DNA from: Nocardia huaxiensis
GTDB taxonomy: Bacteria; Actinomycetota; Actinomycetes; Mycobacteriales; Mycobacteriaceae
Direction of reading: 5' to 3'
DNA: 64,000 nucleotides
Assembly (NCBI RefSeq): GCF_013744875.1
Contig: NZ_CP059399.1
Location: 5,208,001 to 5,272,000, forward strand
Part shown: positions 26,264 to 35,805 of the stretch, one piece after another
Position numbering within the stretch: the first letter of the stretch is position 1
Layout of the letters: the number at the start of each line of letters is the position of its first letter
Made by a program: the position numbers and the translations under genes
The notes under the pieces: model-generated
Database searches by the model: none
What the model was told of the DNA's origin: nothing
What the model saw: only the letters and a program-made list of their open reading frames with translations

Positions 26264-27505
26264 CTACGGGGCCGTGATGCGCAGTGGGAGCGTCCTGTGC
26301 CTGCGCACGAACAGGCTCGGCACCCACTGCGGCTCCCGATCGGGATCGAGGGCGATGCCGGTGCTGCGCTCGAGCAGGGCGGCGATGGCCGCGTGTGCCT
26401 CGACCTTGGCCAGCGCCGACCCCAGGCAGAAGTGCGCGCCCTTGCCGAAGGCGAGTTGCGTTCGGGCGCTGCCTCTTTCGAGGTCGAAGGTATCGGGATC
26501 GGGGTGGGCGGCGGGGTCGCGGTTGGCCGCACCCCACAGCAGCAGGAGATGGCTGCCCGCGGGCAGGGATAGTCCGCCCAGGTCGGTATCGCGGGTGACG
26601 TGGCGGTGGTGGGCGCGGAAGGGGGACTCCAGGCGGAGGGTCTCCTCCAGGAATGCGCCCAGCAGGTGGGGCTGTTCGCGCAGGCGGTGTTGGAGGGCGG
26701 CGTCGGTCGCCAGAATCCTTGCGGCACTGGCGATCAGGCCCGCGGTCGATTCACCGCCGGCGCCGACCAGCTGCACCAGGATGAGCACGGCGACCTCGTG
26801 GGTGAGTGTTCCGGTCGCGCAGGCCCGGCCCAGGACCGCGAGCAGGTCGGTGCCCGAATCCAGCTGTGCCGCATCGGCTCTCGCCTCGGTGAGACGCTCG
26901 TGCAGGTAGCCGGTGAGTTCGGCGGCGGAGGTGAGCAGCGGGAGCAGCCGTTCCTCGGACACCACGCCGCCGAGCATTTCGGTGCTGTCGTAGGCCCAGC
27001 GCAGCAGTTGCGGCACATCCGCGGCGGGCAGGCCGATGAGGGCGGCCACCACGGCCAGGGGCAGTTGGTCGGCCATTGCGGTGGCCCAGTCGATCCGCCC
27101 GTCGCGCAGTTCCCGCGACCACAGCCGGTCCACCAGGTCGCCGACGACCGGGCCGATGTCGCGAATCCGCTTGGCCAGCACCGAGGAGACGAGTCTGCGA
27201 TGCGTCCGGTGGGCGGGGTCGTCGGCGGTGGCCAGCACGTGCAGGGCCTGCCCGCCGTGGTCCATGTCGAAGGTGGCGGCGCGGCCGTCGGGCTGCCGGA
27301 CCAGCGTGGCGGTCAGATGCGAGGAGAAATCCTCGGTGCGGGCACACGCCTCGGTCACCAGTTCCCAGGACGAGACCAGATAGAACTCGGTGCCCGGCAC
27401 GCGATGGACCGGTGAATGCTCGCGCAGCGTCCGGTACATCGGATACGGGTCCTCCAGATACGCCGGACCGAAAATGTCGATACCGTCCGCCGACCTCGGT
27501 GTCAT
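26264..27505 (-). CDS. Cytochrome P450
   Basis: A 413-residue class-I bacterial P450. Conserved features are the I-helix oxygen-binding motif GAGGEST, the ExxR pair EETLR, and the haem loop FGKGAHFCLG with the thiolate ligand C360. The I-helix threonine is preceded by Glu-Ser as in many oxidative P450s. It needs a ferredoxin partner encoded elsewhere. GGAGGCGGCG lies just before the chosen ATG; a TTG 22 codons upstream is less likely. It is divergent from a TetR regulator that probably represses it. The substrate is unknown. Confidence 0.92.
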   Translation of the reverse strand: MTPRSADGIDIFGPAYLEDPYPMYRTLREHSPVHRVPGTEFYLVSSWELVTEACARTEDFSSHLTATLVRQPDGRAATFDMDHGGQALHVLATADDPAHRTHRRLVSSVLAKRIRDIGPVVGDLVDRLWSRELRDGRIDWATAMADQLPLAVVAALIGLPAADVPQLLRWAYDSTEMLGGVVSEERLLPLLTSAAELTGYLHERLTEARADAAQLDSGTDLLAVLGRACATGTLTHEVAVLILVQLVGAGGESTAGLIASAARILATDAALQHRLREQPHLLGAFLEETLRLESPFRAHHRHVTRDTDLGGLSLPAGSHLLLLWGAANRDPAAHPDPDTFDLERGSARTQLAFGKGAHFCLGSALAKVEAHAAIAALLERSTGIALDPDREPQWVPSLFVRRHRTLPLRITAP

Positions 27506-27745
27506 CGCCGCCTCCGCTGGTTGGAACTCAATGGTGGGCGCAACGGTGGACGCCGCTGAAATGGTTGTCAACGAGCGTCTCTCAATGAGATCCGGCCACC
27601 TCGGCGGGCTGGAGAGTTCTCGATCTTCCGAACCGCTTGCTCACTTGAAAGCGTGTGGTCATCCGACTGCCTGCGTCTCGACATCCGTGCGACAGCTCAG
27701 GCAATATGTCTCGCGTCGAGATGGCTGAAGGACAGGCAGGTGCCC
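27506..27745. promoter_or_regulatory. Divergent control region of P450 and TetR genes
   Basis: The 240-base region must hold promoters for both genes. It has lower GC than its neighbours and an 11-bp palindrome TCTCAATGAGA (27580-27590) as a possible operator. No second copy was found, so the operator is tentative. Confidence 0.35.
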
Positions 27746-28312
27746 ATGGCGTCGAACCCGCGCGTCGACTGGCTCGCCGGTGGCGACCGGAGAACGGTGG
27801 CGCGCAAGCGCATCGAGACGGCCGCCGTCGAACTGTTCCTCGAGCGCGGCGTGGAGCGCGTCAGCATCGAAGACGTGGCCGCCCGGGTAGGTTGCTCGCG
27901 GGCCACCCTCTACCGTCACATAGGCGGCAAGACCGAGCTGGTTCGCGCCGTCATGACCACCTCCGCGGCGACGGTCGCGGCGCGCGTGAGCGCCGAGGTC
28001 GCCGCCCTCTACGGCTCCCGTCGCGCGGTGGAGGCCATCCTCGCCTCGGTGTCCGCCATCCGCGCCGATCCCGCTCTCTCGCAATGGCTCACCAATGTCC
28101 GCTCCGGCGGCGCCGACGAATACCTTTCCACCGCACCGGAACTCGGACGCATCGCCCTCACCGTCACCGGTCTGCCACCCGATGCCGCCACCGCCCAGTG
28201 GATCGTCCGCATCGTCCTCGCCCTGCTTGCCTGGCCCCTGCCCGACGCCGCCGCCGAACGAGAAATGATCGAACGCTTCGTCGCCCCCACCCTCGCCCCG
28301 CGACCGGCCTGA
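27746..28312 (+). CDS. TetR-family regulator
   Basis: A 188-residue one-component regulator. Residues 17-63 are the TetR helix-turn-helix: RKRIETAAVELFLERG, VSIEDVAARVGCSRATLYRHIGGKTEL. The C-terminal helices form a ligand-binding and dimer domain with no known signature. It is divergent from the P450 gene, the typical arrangement of a local repressor whose ligand may be the P450 substrate. The start is the ATG after GGCAGGTGCCC. It converges closely with the next TetR gene (eight bases between stops). Confidence 0.9.
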   Translation: MASNPRVDWLAGGDRRTVARKRIETAAVELFLERGVERVSIEDVAARVGCSRATLYRHIGGKTELVRAVMTTSAATVAARVSAEVAALYGSRRAVEAILASVSAIRADPALSQWLTNVRSGGADEYLSTAPELGRIALTVTGLPPDAATAQWIVRIVLALLAWPLPDAAAEREMIERFVAPTLAPRPA

Positions 28313-28320
28313 TCTACCGC

Positions 28321-29001
28321 TCAGTGGGTGACGCGCAGGCGCTCGAGTCCATCGAGGATGAGGTCCAGACCGAACTCGAATTCGGTCTGATCGTCACACC
28401 AGCCCAGGGCGGGGGAGGCCGCGTCGTGCGGGTCCTCGGCGATCATGCCCGCGATATGCGGGAAGCGATCGGCCATGGCGGCCAGCGCCGCACTCGCCTC
28501 GTCGTCGGACTGATCGGCCGGCGGCCCGAACAGTTCCTGGGTGAAGCCCAGCGCCCGGCTGCCAAGTGCGTGCATGGCGTGGTGGGCGAGATCGTAGGAG
28601 AACCCGCCGCGGCGCAGAATGCCGATCACCGCGTCGAAGTAGGCGATGATCGACAGCGTCATCGGCGAGCGGGTGCCGATCAGCGCCGGCGCCCACGGGT
28701 GCCCGAGCAGGATGCGGCGCGCGGTCAGAATCCTTTGGCGCAGTACCGGTTTCCAGTCCTCGGGTGATTCGAAGGCGATCGGTTCGACGGCCAGGTTGAT
28801 GGCGTCCAGCACCACTTCGACCATGCCGTCGAGCAGTTCGGCCTTGTTCTTGACGTGGTAGTACAGCGACATGGCCTCGACTCCGAGGTCGGTGGCGATA
28901 TTGCGCATGGTGACCGCGTCGGCCCCGTCCCGGTCGGCGCGGTCGACGGCGGCGTGCAGGATCTGCTCCCGGCTCAGGCGAGGACGGTGATCGGTGACCA
29001 T
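28321..29001 (-). CDS. TetR-family regulator of the reductase/exporter operon
   Basis: A 226-residue repressor of the tetracycline-repressor subgroup: helix-turn-helix at about residues 10-56 (LSREQILHAAVDRADRDG and MSLYYHVKNKAELLDGM) and a TetR_C-type core with FDAVIGILRRGGFSYDLAHHAMHALGS. It is divergent from a reductase and an exporter operon. Four 13-bp operators fill the shared 107-base region, so it very likely represses both directions and is released by the exported or reduced compound. Confidence 0.92.
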   Translation of the reverse strand: MVTDHRPRLSREQILHAAVDRADRDGADAVTMRNIATDLGVEAMSLYYHVKNKAELLDGMVEVVLDAINLAVEPIAFESPEDWKPVLRQRILTARRILLGHPWAPALIGTRSPMTLSIIAYFDAVIGILRRGGFSYDLAHHAMHALGSRALGFTQELFGPPADQSDDEASAALAAMADRFPHIAGMIAEDPHDAASPALGWCDDQTEFEFGLDLILDGLERLRVTH

Positions 29002-29015
29002 GACCTGCAATTTAC

Positions 29016-29093
29016 CGTACGTCGTAAGTTTTCCCGGTCTTGACAGCCTTACGTTGTAATGCTTCCCTTACGTCATAAGACTTACAACGTAAG
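29016..29093. promoter_or_regulatory. Four TetR-type operators
   Basis: Four copies of a 13-bp near-palindrome, consensus CTTACGTNGTAAG: CGTACGTCGTAAG (29016-29028), CTTACGTTGTAAT (29048-29060), CTTACGTCATAAG (29067-29079), CTTACAACGTAAG (29081-29093). A TTGACA hexamer (29040-29045) lies among them. The last copy ends 15 bases before the reductase start. Binding by the adjacent TetR protein is inferred. Confidence 0.8.
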
Positions 29094-29108
29094 GGTAGGT
29101 GATCGATC

Positions 29109-29597
29109 GTGTGGATCTGGATCGCGGTAATCGCGGGGACCCCGGTGGGATTGGCTCTGGTGTGGTTCCTCTTCCTGATCGTGGTGATGCGCACCGGCTA
29201 TGCGCCGGGGCTGGCCGTGGTGCGTCGTTTCAACCGGCGTGTCACCAATCGCCAGGTGCTGAAGACGGCCGGTGGCGCGGGTGCGTCGGCCTCGGTCATC
29301 CGGCATATCGGCAGGTCCAGCGGCAAGAGCTACGAGACGCCGGTCGGCGTCACCGAGGCCGGGGAGAACTTCCTGATTTCCCTGCCCTACGGGACCACGC
29401 CGGACTGGCTCAAGAACGTGCGGGCGGCCGGAACCGCCGAAATCGTGCACGGCGGCATCGTGTTTCGCGCCAGTGCGCCGGAGCTGGTCGATGCCGCCTC
29501 GGTGGCGCGCTACCAGTCTCGGCAGGAACGTCTGGGGCAGTGGATCTTCGGCGTCGATCAGGTCCTGCGGTTGCGCGTCGCGCCGGTGGGGCGGTGA
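29109..29597 (+). CDS. Deazaflavin(F420)-type nitroreductase family protein
   Basis: A 162-residue protein starting at GTG. An N-terminal hydrophobic helix (residues 2-27, IWIAVIAGTPVGLALVWFLFLIVV) anchors it in the membrane. The rest has the split-barrel DUF385/Ddn-like pattern: IRHIGRSSGKSYETPVGVTE, YGTTPDWLKNVRAAGTAEI. Members bind F420 and reduce quinones or nitro compounds. It heads the operon with the DrrAB-type exporter (seven bases between genes) under TetR control, which points to detoxification of a redox-active compound. Confidence 0.82.
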   Translation: MWIWIAVIAGTPVGLALVWFLFLIVVMRTGYAPGLAVVRRFNRRVTNRQVLKTAGGAGASASVIRHIGRSSGKSYETPVGVTEAGENFLISLPYGTTPDWLKNVRAAGTAEIVHGGIVFRASAPELVDAASVARYQSRQERLGQWIFGVDQVLRLRVAPVGR

Positions 29598-29603
29598 AAG
29601 GCC

Positions 29604-30572
29604 ATGTCCCCGTATGCTATTCAGGCCGAGGGTCTGTGTAAGCGGTTCGGCGCGGCCGTCGCGGTCGACGGTGTGGACCTGATCGTCCCGCAGGGCGGCG
29701 TCTACGGTTTTCTCGGACCCAACGGTGCGGGCAAGACCACCACCATCCGCATGCTCGCCACCCTCATCCGGCCCACCGCGGGCCGGGCGCTCATCTTCGG
29801 CCGCGATGTCGTCACCGAGACCGCGGCCGTGCGCGCCCGCATCAGCCTGACCGGCCAGTACGCCTCGGTCGACGAGGATCTCACCGGAATGGAGAACCTG
29901 GTGCTGATGGCGCGGCTGCTCGGCTATCGGCGGCGCGCCGCCGCGGACCGGGCACGAGAACTCTTGTCCGCCTTCGATCTCGAAGCGGCGGCCGAGCGGC
30001 AGGCCAAACGCTATTCCGGCGGCATGCGCCGTCGGCTGGATATCGCGGCGAGCATCGTGGCCACACCGGATCTGCTGTTCCTCGACGAACCGACCACCGG
30101 CCTGGACCCGCGCAGCCGCGCACAGGTGTGGGATGTCGTGCGCGGACTCACCGAGGGCGGTACCACCGTGTTGCTGACCACCCAGTACCTCGAGGAGGCC
30201 GACCGGCTGGCGGACCGGCTCGCGGTCATCGACCACGGCCGCGTCATCGCCGAGGGCACGACCACCGAACTCAAGGAATCCCTCGGCGCGGGCGCTGTCC
30301 ATGTGCGCCTGCGGGATCCGGCCCGGCGTGCGGAGGCGCGGCGGCTACTGGCCCGGGTGCTCGCCGTGCCCGTGCACGACGGCGAGGACCCCCTGCTGCT
30401 CACCGCGGCGGTGGCCGATCCCGGATGCGCGGGCGCGGCGCTGACCGAGCTCACCCGCGCCGGAATCGAGGTCGGCGAATTCGCGGTCGGCCCACGCAGT
30501 CTCGACGACGTGTTCCTCACCCTGACCGGCCACCAGCCCGAACCCGATGTCCCCGAGGAGATTCCGGCATGA
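29604..30572 (+). CDS. DrrA-type ABC exporter ATPase
   Basis: A 322-residue ATPase of the daunorubicin-resistance type. Walker A GPNGAGKT (residues 38-45), signature [12 protein letters not shown], Walker [17 protein letters not shown] and the DrrA C-terminal domain with [12 protein letters not shown]. It pairs with the permease that follows; their stop and start overlap (ATGA). The complex should export a hydrophobic drug-like molecule. Confidence 0.92.
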   Translation: MSPYAIQAEGLCKRFGAAVAVDGVDLIVPQGGVYGFLGPNGAGKTTTIRMLATLIRPTAGRALIFGRDVVTETAAVRARISLTGQYASVDEDLTGMENLVLMARLLGYRRRAAADRARELLSAFDLEAAAERQAKRYSGGMRRRLDIAASIVATPDLLFLDEPTTGLDPRSRAQVWDVVRGLTEGGTTVLLTTQYLEEADRLADRLAVIDHGRVIAEGTTTELKESLGAGAVHVRLRDPARRAEARRLLARVLAVPVHDGEDPLLLTAAVADPGCAGAALTELTRAGIEVGEFAVGPRSLDDVFLTLTGHQPEPDVPEEIPA

Positions 30573-31330
30573 GCACCGCACCCACCACGGCCGCGCTCAC
30601 CTTCGCCTGGCGGGCGGTGCTGCGCATCAAGCATGTGCCCGACCAGCTCTCGGACGTAACCGTGTTCCCACTGCTGATGCTGGTCATGTTCACCTACCTG
30701 TTCGGCGGGGCCCTCGCGGGCTCCACCGGCGGCTACCTGCAGTCGGTGCTGCCCGGCATACTCGTCATGACCGTCATCATGACCACGCAATCCACCGCCG
30801 TCGCCCTCAATGCCGATATCACCAAGGGCGTGTTCGACCGCTTCCGCTCCCTGCCGATCTGGCAGCCCGCCCCACTGGTCGGCGCACTGCTGGCCGATCT
30901 GGCCCGCTACGCCATCGCGGCGACGGTGGTCACGAGTGCCGGTGCGCTGCTGGGCTTTCGGCCCGACGCCGGGCTCACCGGACTGCTCGCCGGCATCGGC
31001 CTGGTGCTGCTGTTCGCCTGGAGCCTGTCGTGGGTGTGGACCAGCCTGGCCCTGGCGGCGCGCACACCGGAGTCGGTGGTGTTCCTGGCCATTCTCGTGA
31101 CATTCCCGCTGAGTTTCGTCAGCAATATCTTCGTCGATCCCGCCACCCTGCCCGGATGGCTGCGGGGCTTCGTCGATGTCAATCCGGTATCCCATTTGGT
31201 CAGCGCGGTACGCGGATTGATGCACGGGCAGCCGGTCGCCGGCGAACTCGGCTGGGTAATGCTGACCTGCGCGGTATTGGTCGCGCTATTCGGTCCCGTC
31301 ACCATGCGCCTGTATCGGCGCGAACGCTGA
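30569..31330 (+). CDS. DrrB-type ABC-2 permease
   Basis: A 253-residue membrane protein with six hydrophobic segments and the ABC-2 features FDRFRSLPI and [31 protein letters not shown]. It is the membrane half of the exporter, translated by coupling to the ATPase. Resistance to an endogenous or environmental antibiotic is the likely role. Confidence 0.9.
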   Translation: MSTAPTTAALTFAWRAVLRIKHVPDQLSDVTVFPLLMLVMFTYLFGGALAGSTGGYLQSVLPGILVMTVIMTTQSTAVALNADITKGVFDRFRSLPIWQPAPLVGALLADLARYAIAATVVTSAGALLGFRPDAGLTGLLAGIGLVLLFAWSLSWVWTSLALAARTPESVVFLAILVTFPLSFVSNIFVDPATLPGWLRGFVDVNPVSHLVSAVRGLMHGQPVAGELGWVMLTCAVLVALFGPVTMRLYRRER

Positions 31331-31379
31331 CATTGCGGCTGTGGGATACGAAACCCATTGCGGGGCTTGCGCCGCCGGT

Positions 31380-31751
31380 TCAGACTTCGAGATTCTCCTC
31401 GATATCCTTGAGCCGGTGGCGCGCCAGGGCGAGATTGCCGCGGGACCGGTCGAGGGCCAGGTAGAGGAACAGGCCGCGACGGCGGCGGCCACGCGTGGGG
31501 CGGATGAGGTGGTACTGACCGCCCAGGGTGATCAGGATGTCCTCGATCTCGTCGGCCAGGCCGAGCTGTTCCATGGTGCGCATCTTGGCCCGTACCACCT
31601 CGGTATTGCCGGCCGCCGCGATGTCCAGGTCGAAGCTCTTCGAACCGCCGAGCCCACCGAGCGGCATGCCGCTGGTGTAGTCGACGACCGCGGCGCCGAG
31701 CGCGCCGTCCACCATCATCATGTCCTTCAATGAAACGTCCATGTCCGCCAT
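31380..31751 (-). CDS. Roadblock/LC7-like protein
   Basis: A 123-residue cytoplasmic protein. MDVSLKDMMMVDGALGAAVVDYTSGMPLG and IEDILITLGGQYHLIRPT match a short roadblock/LC7-type family common in actinomycetes. Roadblock proteins commonly act with small GTPases or switch systems, but no GTPase is adjacent here. AGAGG precedes the ATG. It is divergent from an ArsR-type regulator that may control it. Confidence 0.75.
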   Translation of the reverse strand: MADMDVSLKDMMMVDGALGAAVVDYTSGMPLGGLGGSKSFDLDIAAAGNTEVVRAKMRTMEQLGLADEIEDILITLGGQYHLIRPTRGRRRRGLFLYLALDRSRGNLALARHRLKDIEENLEV

Positions 31752-31922
31752 GGCTTTTCCTCTCTGTCCCGCCGTTTCGGCGTCGCGTGCGCAGACACTA
31801 CTCGCGTGTGCGGGAATCGATACCGAATTGATGAAGGATTCCAGAAGGTCTGCAATTTCCAACTTCTGCAATCTGATTGGATCGAGACAGGTCCGCGACC
31901 GCGACCTCTAGACTGCGCAATC

Positions 31923-32252
31923 ATGCCGGGATTGCAGAGACCGCTCTATCAAATGAAGGCCGAGTTCTTCAAAATACTCGGCCACCCGGTACGAATTCGC
32001 GTGCTCGAACTGCTCAGCGAACGGGAGCGCGCGGTCTCGGAAATGATCACCGAGATCGGGGTCGAGGCCGCGAATCTGTCTCAGCAGCTGTCGATTCTGC
32101 GGCGCGCGGGTCTGGTCACCGCACGCCGCGAAGGACTCTCGGTGACCTATGAGCTCACCTCGCCGCAGGTCGCCCAGCTGCTGGCCACTGCGCGGGCGAT
32201 ACTCACCGGTGTGGCGGCCGGTCAGGTCGAAATGCTCGAACAGCTCACCTAA
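31923..32252 (+). CDS. ArsR-family winged-helix regulator
   Basis: A 109-residue regulator. MKAEFFKILGHPVRIRVLELL and EAANLSQQLSILRRAGLVTARREG are the ArsR-type winged helix. There are no cysteine or histidine clusters for metals, so it belongs to a non-metal branch. It is divergent from the roadblock gene and ends by overlapping the stop of the FAD monooxygenase by four bases. Confidence 0.85.
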   Translation: MPGLQRPLYQMKAEFFKILGHPVRIRVLELLSERERAVSEMITEIGVEAANLSQQLSILRRAGLVTARREGLSVTYELTSPQVAQLLATARAILTGVAAGQVEMLEQLT

Positions 32253-33814
32253 TCCAGGCCGGTGACCGCCTCGAGGGCTCGGCGCAGCGTCGAGGCGGGG
32301 GCATGGTCACGCCAGCGGGCGGCAATGTGATCGTCGGGGCGGACCAGCAGCGCGCCGTGCGGGCCGAGGCCGCACCGTTCGGCCTGCGCGGGGGACAGCG
32401 GCTCGATTCGTAGCGGCCACGGACCTGTTTCCTGGTGCCAGGCAATGGGATCGGGGGTGAAGAGGGTGAACCACTCGCCGCAGGCATCGAGGGTGGAACG
32501 GTCGGGCGTGAGCCACAGGTGCGGCATGCGGTGCCCGGGTGCGGCGACGGGGGCCGCGTGGTCCGGCTGCACCACCGCCGCGGCGGACTCGCCCGGGTGC
32601 GCGGGGGAGTCCTCGGGGAGTACCGCCACGGATTCGTAGGTGACGCCGAGAATCAGGTCCAGCTGGTCGAAAAACCGTTCGGACCACGGTATCTCGACCT
32701 GGCATCCGGCCGTGGCGGCCCGGGTCCGCCGTTCTCGATGCCGCCGCTGCACCTCGATCGCCCGCTGCGTATTGGCCACCGCCTGCGCGAGCGTGCGCTC
32801 GGCGACCGGATGCCGTTCCGGCTCATAGCTTTCCAGCAGCCGCGGCGACGCCCACCCGCGCAGCACGCCCGCCAGCTTCCAGCACAGGTTGTGCACGTCG
32901 GCCAGGCCCGCGTTCATGCCCATGCCGCCGAACACCGGCACGGCGTGCGCGGCGTCACCGGCGAGCAGGATCGCGCCCCGCGCGAGGTGCTGGGCGACAA
33001 AGGCATTCATCACCCAGTGCTGTAACCGCAGCACTTCGACCTGCACCTCGGGTCCGGGGCCGAGGGCCTGTGTCACCAGTCCGGCCCAATCGGTGCTCGA
33101 GGGATCCTCGGGGGTGGGCACGAACCACGTCCAGCCGCCTTCGGGATACATCGGCCCGAGCGCGCCATTGCCGGTGAAGTACACCCCGGCCGGTTGATCG
33201 GCACACCAGCGATGCAGGTCGGCGTCGAAAACCACGCTGGTGAACCGGCCCAGCGCACCGGGCCCCGTGGTGCCGATGCCGAGCTGCTGGCGCACAGTGG
33301 AATTCGCGCCGTCGGCGGCCACCACATAGCGTGCGCGCACGCGGGTCCGGCTGTGGCCCCGATGATCCGCGAGCACCGCCGCGACCCCGTCCGCCTCCTC
33401 GGACAGCTCGACCAGTTCGGTCCAGAACCGGACGGGCGCGGCGGCCGCGCCGAGCAGGGTCGGCTCCAGCCGGTCCTGCGAGGTGACCACGCCGAGCGCG
33501 GGGCTCGCCGGAATCGGCGCATTGATCCCCACCATGCCCGCGGTGGCGAAATCGGTGTCCCGCAATGTGTCCCGGAACCGGATGCGCCCGAACTCCGGCG
33601 GGAACGCCTGTGCGGTGACCTGCCGGTCGATGCCGAGGCGCCGGAAGATCTCCATGGAGCGCACATTCACCAGCCGCGACCGTGGAAACGGCGACAGCCC
33701 ATCATGTTTCTCCACCAGCAGCGCCCGCACGCCCCAGCGTTCCAGCAGCGCTCGCGCGGTGAGCCCCACCGGCCCGCCGCCGACGATCAGTACCTCGACA
33801 TCCGCCACCGACAT
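32249..33814 (-). CDS. FAD-dependent aromatic monooxygenase (PheA/TfdB type)
   Basis: A 521-residue flavoprotein hydroxylase. The N-terminal dinucleotide motif VLIVGGGPVGL (about residues 8-18), the DG motif YVVAADGANSTVR and the GDAAHAVPVFGGMGMNAGLADVHNL FAD motif are intact. The C-terminal part is thioredoxin-like as in phenol and polyketide hydroxylases. GGGAG precedes the ATG. It should hydroxylate an aromatic ring with NAD(P)H and O2. It converges with the ArsR gene. The substrate is unknown. Confidence 0.9.
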   Translation of the reverse strand: MSVADVEVLIVGGGPVGLTARALLERWGVRALLVEKHDGLSPFPRSRLVNVRSMEIFRRLGIDRQVTAQAFPPEFGRIRFRDTLRDTDFATAGMVGINAPIPASPALGVVTSQDRLEPTLLGAAAAPVRFWTELVELSEEADGVAAVLADHRGHSRTRVRARYVVAADGANSTVRQQLGIGTTGPGALGRFTSVVFDADLHRWCADQPAGVYFTGNGALGPMYPEGGWTWFVPTPEDPSSTDWAGLVTQALGPGPEVQVEVLRLQHWVMNAFVAQHLARGAILLAGDAAHAVPVFGGMGMNAGLADVHNLCWKLAGVLRGWASPRLLESYEPERHPVAERTLAQAVANTQRAIEVQRRHRERRTRAATAGCQVEIPWSERFFDQLDLILGVTYESVAVLPEDSPAHPGESAAAVVQPDHAAPVAAPGHRMPHLWLTPDRSTLDACGEWFTLFTPDPIAWHQETGPWPLRIEPLSPAQAERCGLGPHGALLVRPDDHIAARWRDHAPASTLRRALEAVTGLD

Positions 33815-33938
33815 GACGAACTCCCACCCGTTCGGCACAGCACAGTTCGAATCCGGCCCCGGCCCCAGCATCCCACGTCCGATCCCGCGGGCGAAGCGGT
33901 TCGCTCGATGTTCACCTGCCCCGCCGGGACGGCGCGCT

Positions 33939-34508
33939 CTACCGGACCGGAGTGGCGAGCGCGCAATCCAGTTTGGCGAGGAAGCGGGGTAGGTGCGGAT
34001 CGGATTCGGGGAGGTCGGGGGCGTCGAGATCCCACCACCGCCCGTCCTCGAACTCCGACTGGTCCAGCGCATAGGGCGCGGTCCGGTCGCCCCGGATCAC
34101 ATGCCACAGCGAAATGTCCACGTGTGGCTCCGGAAACGGGACATCGGTGACGGTGACGAACAGCGGTTTCTCGCCGACCACATCGAATGCCGCAACGATG
34201 CCCAGCTCTTCCCGCGCCTCCCGCGCGGCGGCGGTGAACGGATGCTCGCCCGGATCCACATGCCCGCCCGGCGGCAGATACCGGCCCGCCTTGCGATGCA
34301 TGCCGAGGTAGATCCCGCGCGTGCCGGGATCCACCAGCACCACGTACACCACCAAATGCGGTGAGGGAGTGACGGGTTGGACGCGCCGGAAGATGTCGTC
34401 GGTGGAGCCGAGCCAGGCGAGCGTGTGCTCGATATGGCCCTGCTCGATCTCATCCCACGGTGTGACGGCGGTGACCAGATCCACGACGGCGGCGGTGGCG
34501 GGCTGCAT
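33939..34508 (-). CDS. Nudix hydrolase
   Basis: A 189-residue protein with the full Nudix box GHVDPGE...REAREELGI (about residues 82-104), needed to bind Mg2+ and cleave nucleoside-diphosphate-linked substrates. GGRWWDLD follows, common in mutT-like members. Substrates cannot be predicted. The start is the ATG that gives a normal N-terminus; a small gene lies divergent 39 bases away. Confidence 0.87.
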   Translation of the reverse strand: MQPATAAVVDLVTAVTPWDEIEQGHIEHTLAWLGSTDDIFRRVQPVTPSPHLVVYVVLVDPGTRGIYLGMHRKAGRYLPPGGHVDPGEHPFTAAAREAREELGIVAAFDVVGEKPLFVTVTDVPFPEPHVDISLWHVIRGDRTAPYALDQSEFEDGRWWDLDAPDLPESDPHLPRFLAKLDCALATPVR

Positions 34509-34547
34509 GGCGATGCACCCTAGTCGCCGGGTCCGACAGGTCGAACT

Positions 34548-34733
34548 ATGGTGGAGGCCATGGGTGTGATCGGCGAGCTGTTCCCCGGCAAGAAGCTCGA
34601 GGACGAGAGCGGGCAGAGCGGCGACGGCCAGAGCCACCGGCCGCGGGTCGCGATCGATCTCGACGCCGGGGTCATCCGGCTGTCGGGGACGGCCCCGAAG
34701 GCCACCGAGCTGGAGTCCGGCGACACGGACTGA
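34548..34733 (+). CDS. Small conserved hypothetical protein
   Basis: A 61-residue acidic cytoplasmic protein (57 residues if read from the ATG at 34560, MGVIGELFPGKK). It has no membrane segment; the centre SHRPRVAIDLDAGVIRLSG could form a short strand pair. It resembles small actinobacterial proteins of the DUF6191 kind (short chain, LFPGKKLEDE-like start), but the match is by recollection and weak. It lies between the Nudix gene and the YdcF-like gene, 58 bases before the latter. Confidence 0.55.
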   Translation: MVEAMGVIGELFPGKKLEDESGQSGDGQSHRPRVAIDLDAGVIRLSGTAPKATELESGDTD

Positions 34734-34791
34734 AAGGCCCTCCGGCGTGCCGGAGCGGACGGGGCGCTCGAGCGGCCGATACGGTTGCTGA

Positions 34792-35805
34792 ATGTTCGCC
34801 CTTCTGCTCGGCATTGCCCTGCTCGGCCTGTTCGCGCTGCGCGTCCATCGCGAACCCCGCCGCTTCGGCAATGGCATCCTGCTGCTGATCGCCTTGGCGT
34901 TCACCGTGATCGGACTGCTGGACACCGATGGCAGCAGTGCGCTGTCGTTCATGGTGTTCGTGGTGATCGTGCTGTCGCCCCTGCTGGTGCTGGTGCTCGC
35001 GGGTTTGCTGATCGCCAATGGCGTGCAGATGGTGCGCCGCGAAGGGCGGCGGGTGGCCAACCTGCTGTCGTTCGGGCTCGGCGTGGCGCTGGTCGCGCCG
35101 TACGTGCTGCTGGTGGTGACGCTGCTGATCGGCCGGACCTGGTTCGTCGCCGCCATGGCCTCGATCACCCTCATGGTCAGCTATATCGGCTTCCTGCTGC
35201 TGGCCTTTCTGCTGTATTCCACTGTCTACCTTCGTCTCCCGTACCGGCGGGGGATGGGCGCGATCGTGGTGCACGGGTCCGGCTTGATCGGTGCGCGCGT
35301 TCCGCCGCTGCTGGCGAGCCGATTGGATCGGGCGCTCGACGTCTATTCGGCCGAGGTCGCCTCCGGCAACCGGCCACTGCTGGTCACCAGCGGCGGCAAG
35401 GGTTCGGACGAGGCGCTGGCCGAAGCCGACGCCATGGCCGGCTACCTGATCGACAAGGGCCTGCCCGGCGACGCCATCCTGCGCGAGGACCGCTCGACCA
35501 CGACTCGTGAAAACCTGCTCTACACCAGACAGTTGCTCGCCGAGCGCGGCATCGACGCGCGAATGGTGCTGGTCACCAGCAACTTTCACGCGCTGCGCAC
35601 GGCCATCCTGGCCCGGCAGCTGGGGCTGGACGCGGATGTGGCCGGCGCACCCACCGCCCTCTACTACCTGCCCAGCGCCATCCTGCGAGAGTTCGCCGGA
35701 ATCCTGGTCGAGCACAAATGGGTGAACGCGTTCGTGTGCCTGCTGCTCGGATCCCTGCCGTGGCTGGCGCTGGCGGCGGTGCCCGCCGATCCCGTCTGGC
35801 ACTGA
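34792..35805 (+). CDS. YdcF-like (DUF218) membrane protein
   Basis: A 337-residue protein with four to five N-terminal hydrophobic segments, then the DUF218 domain (about residues 160-300): AIVVHGSGLIGARVPPLLASRLDRA, LLVTSGGKGSDE and TRENLLYTRQLL, VLVTSNFHALRT. DUF218/SanA/ElyC-type proteins act in envelope polysaccharide precursor homeostasis. A final hydrophobic helix ends the chain. The amino-acid permease follows 140 bases on. Confidence 0.85.
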   Translation: MFALLLGIALLGLFALRVHREPRRFGNGILLLIALAFTVIGLLDTDGSSALSFMVFVVIVLSPLLVLVLAGLLIANGVQMVRREGRRVANLLSFGLGVALVAPYVLLVVTLLIGRTWFVAAMASITLMVSYIGFLLLAFLLYSTVYLRLPYRRGMGAIVVHGSGLIGARVPPLLASRLDRALDVYSAEVASGNRPLLVTSGGKGSDEALAEADAMAGYLIDKGLPGDAILREDRSTTTRENLLYTRQLLAERGIDARMVLVTSNFHALRTAILARQLGLDADVAGAPTALYYLPSAILREFAGILVEHKWVNAFVCLLLGSLPWLALAAVPADPVWH

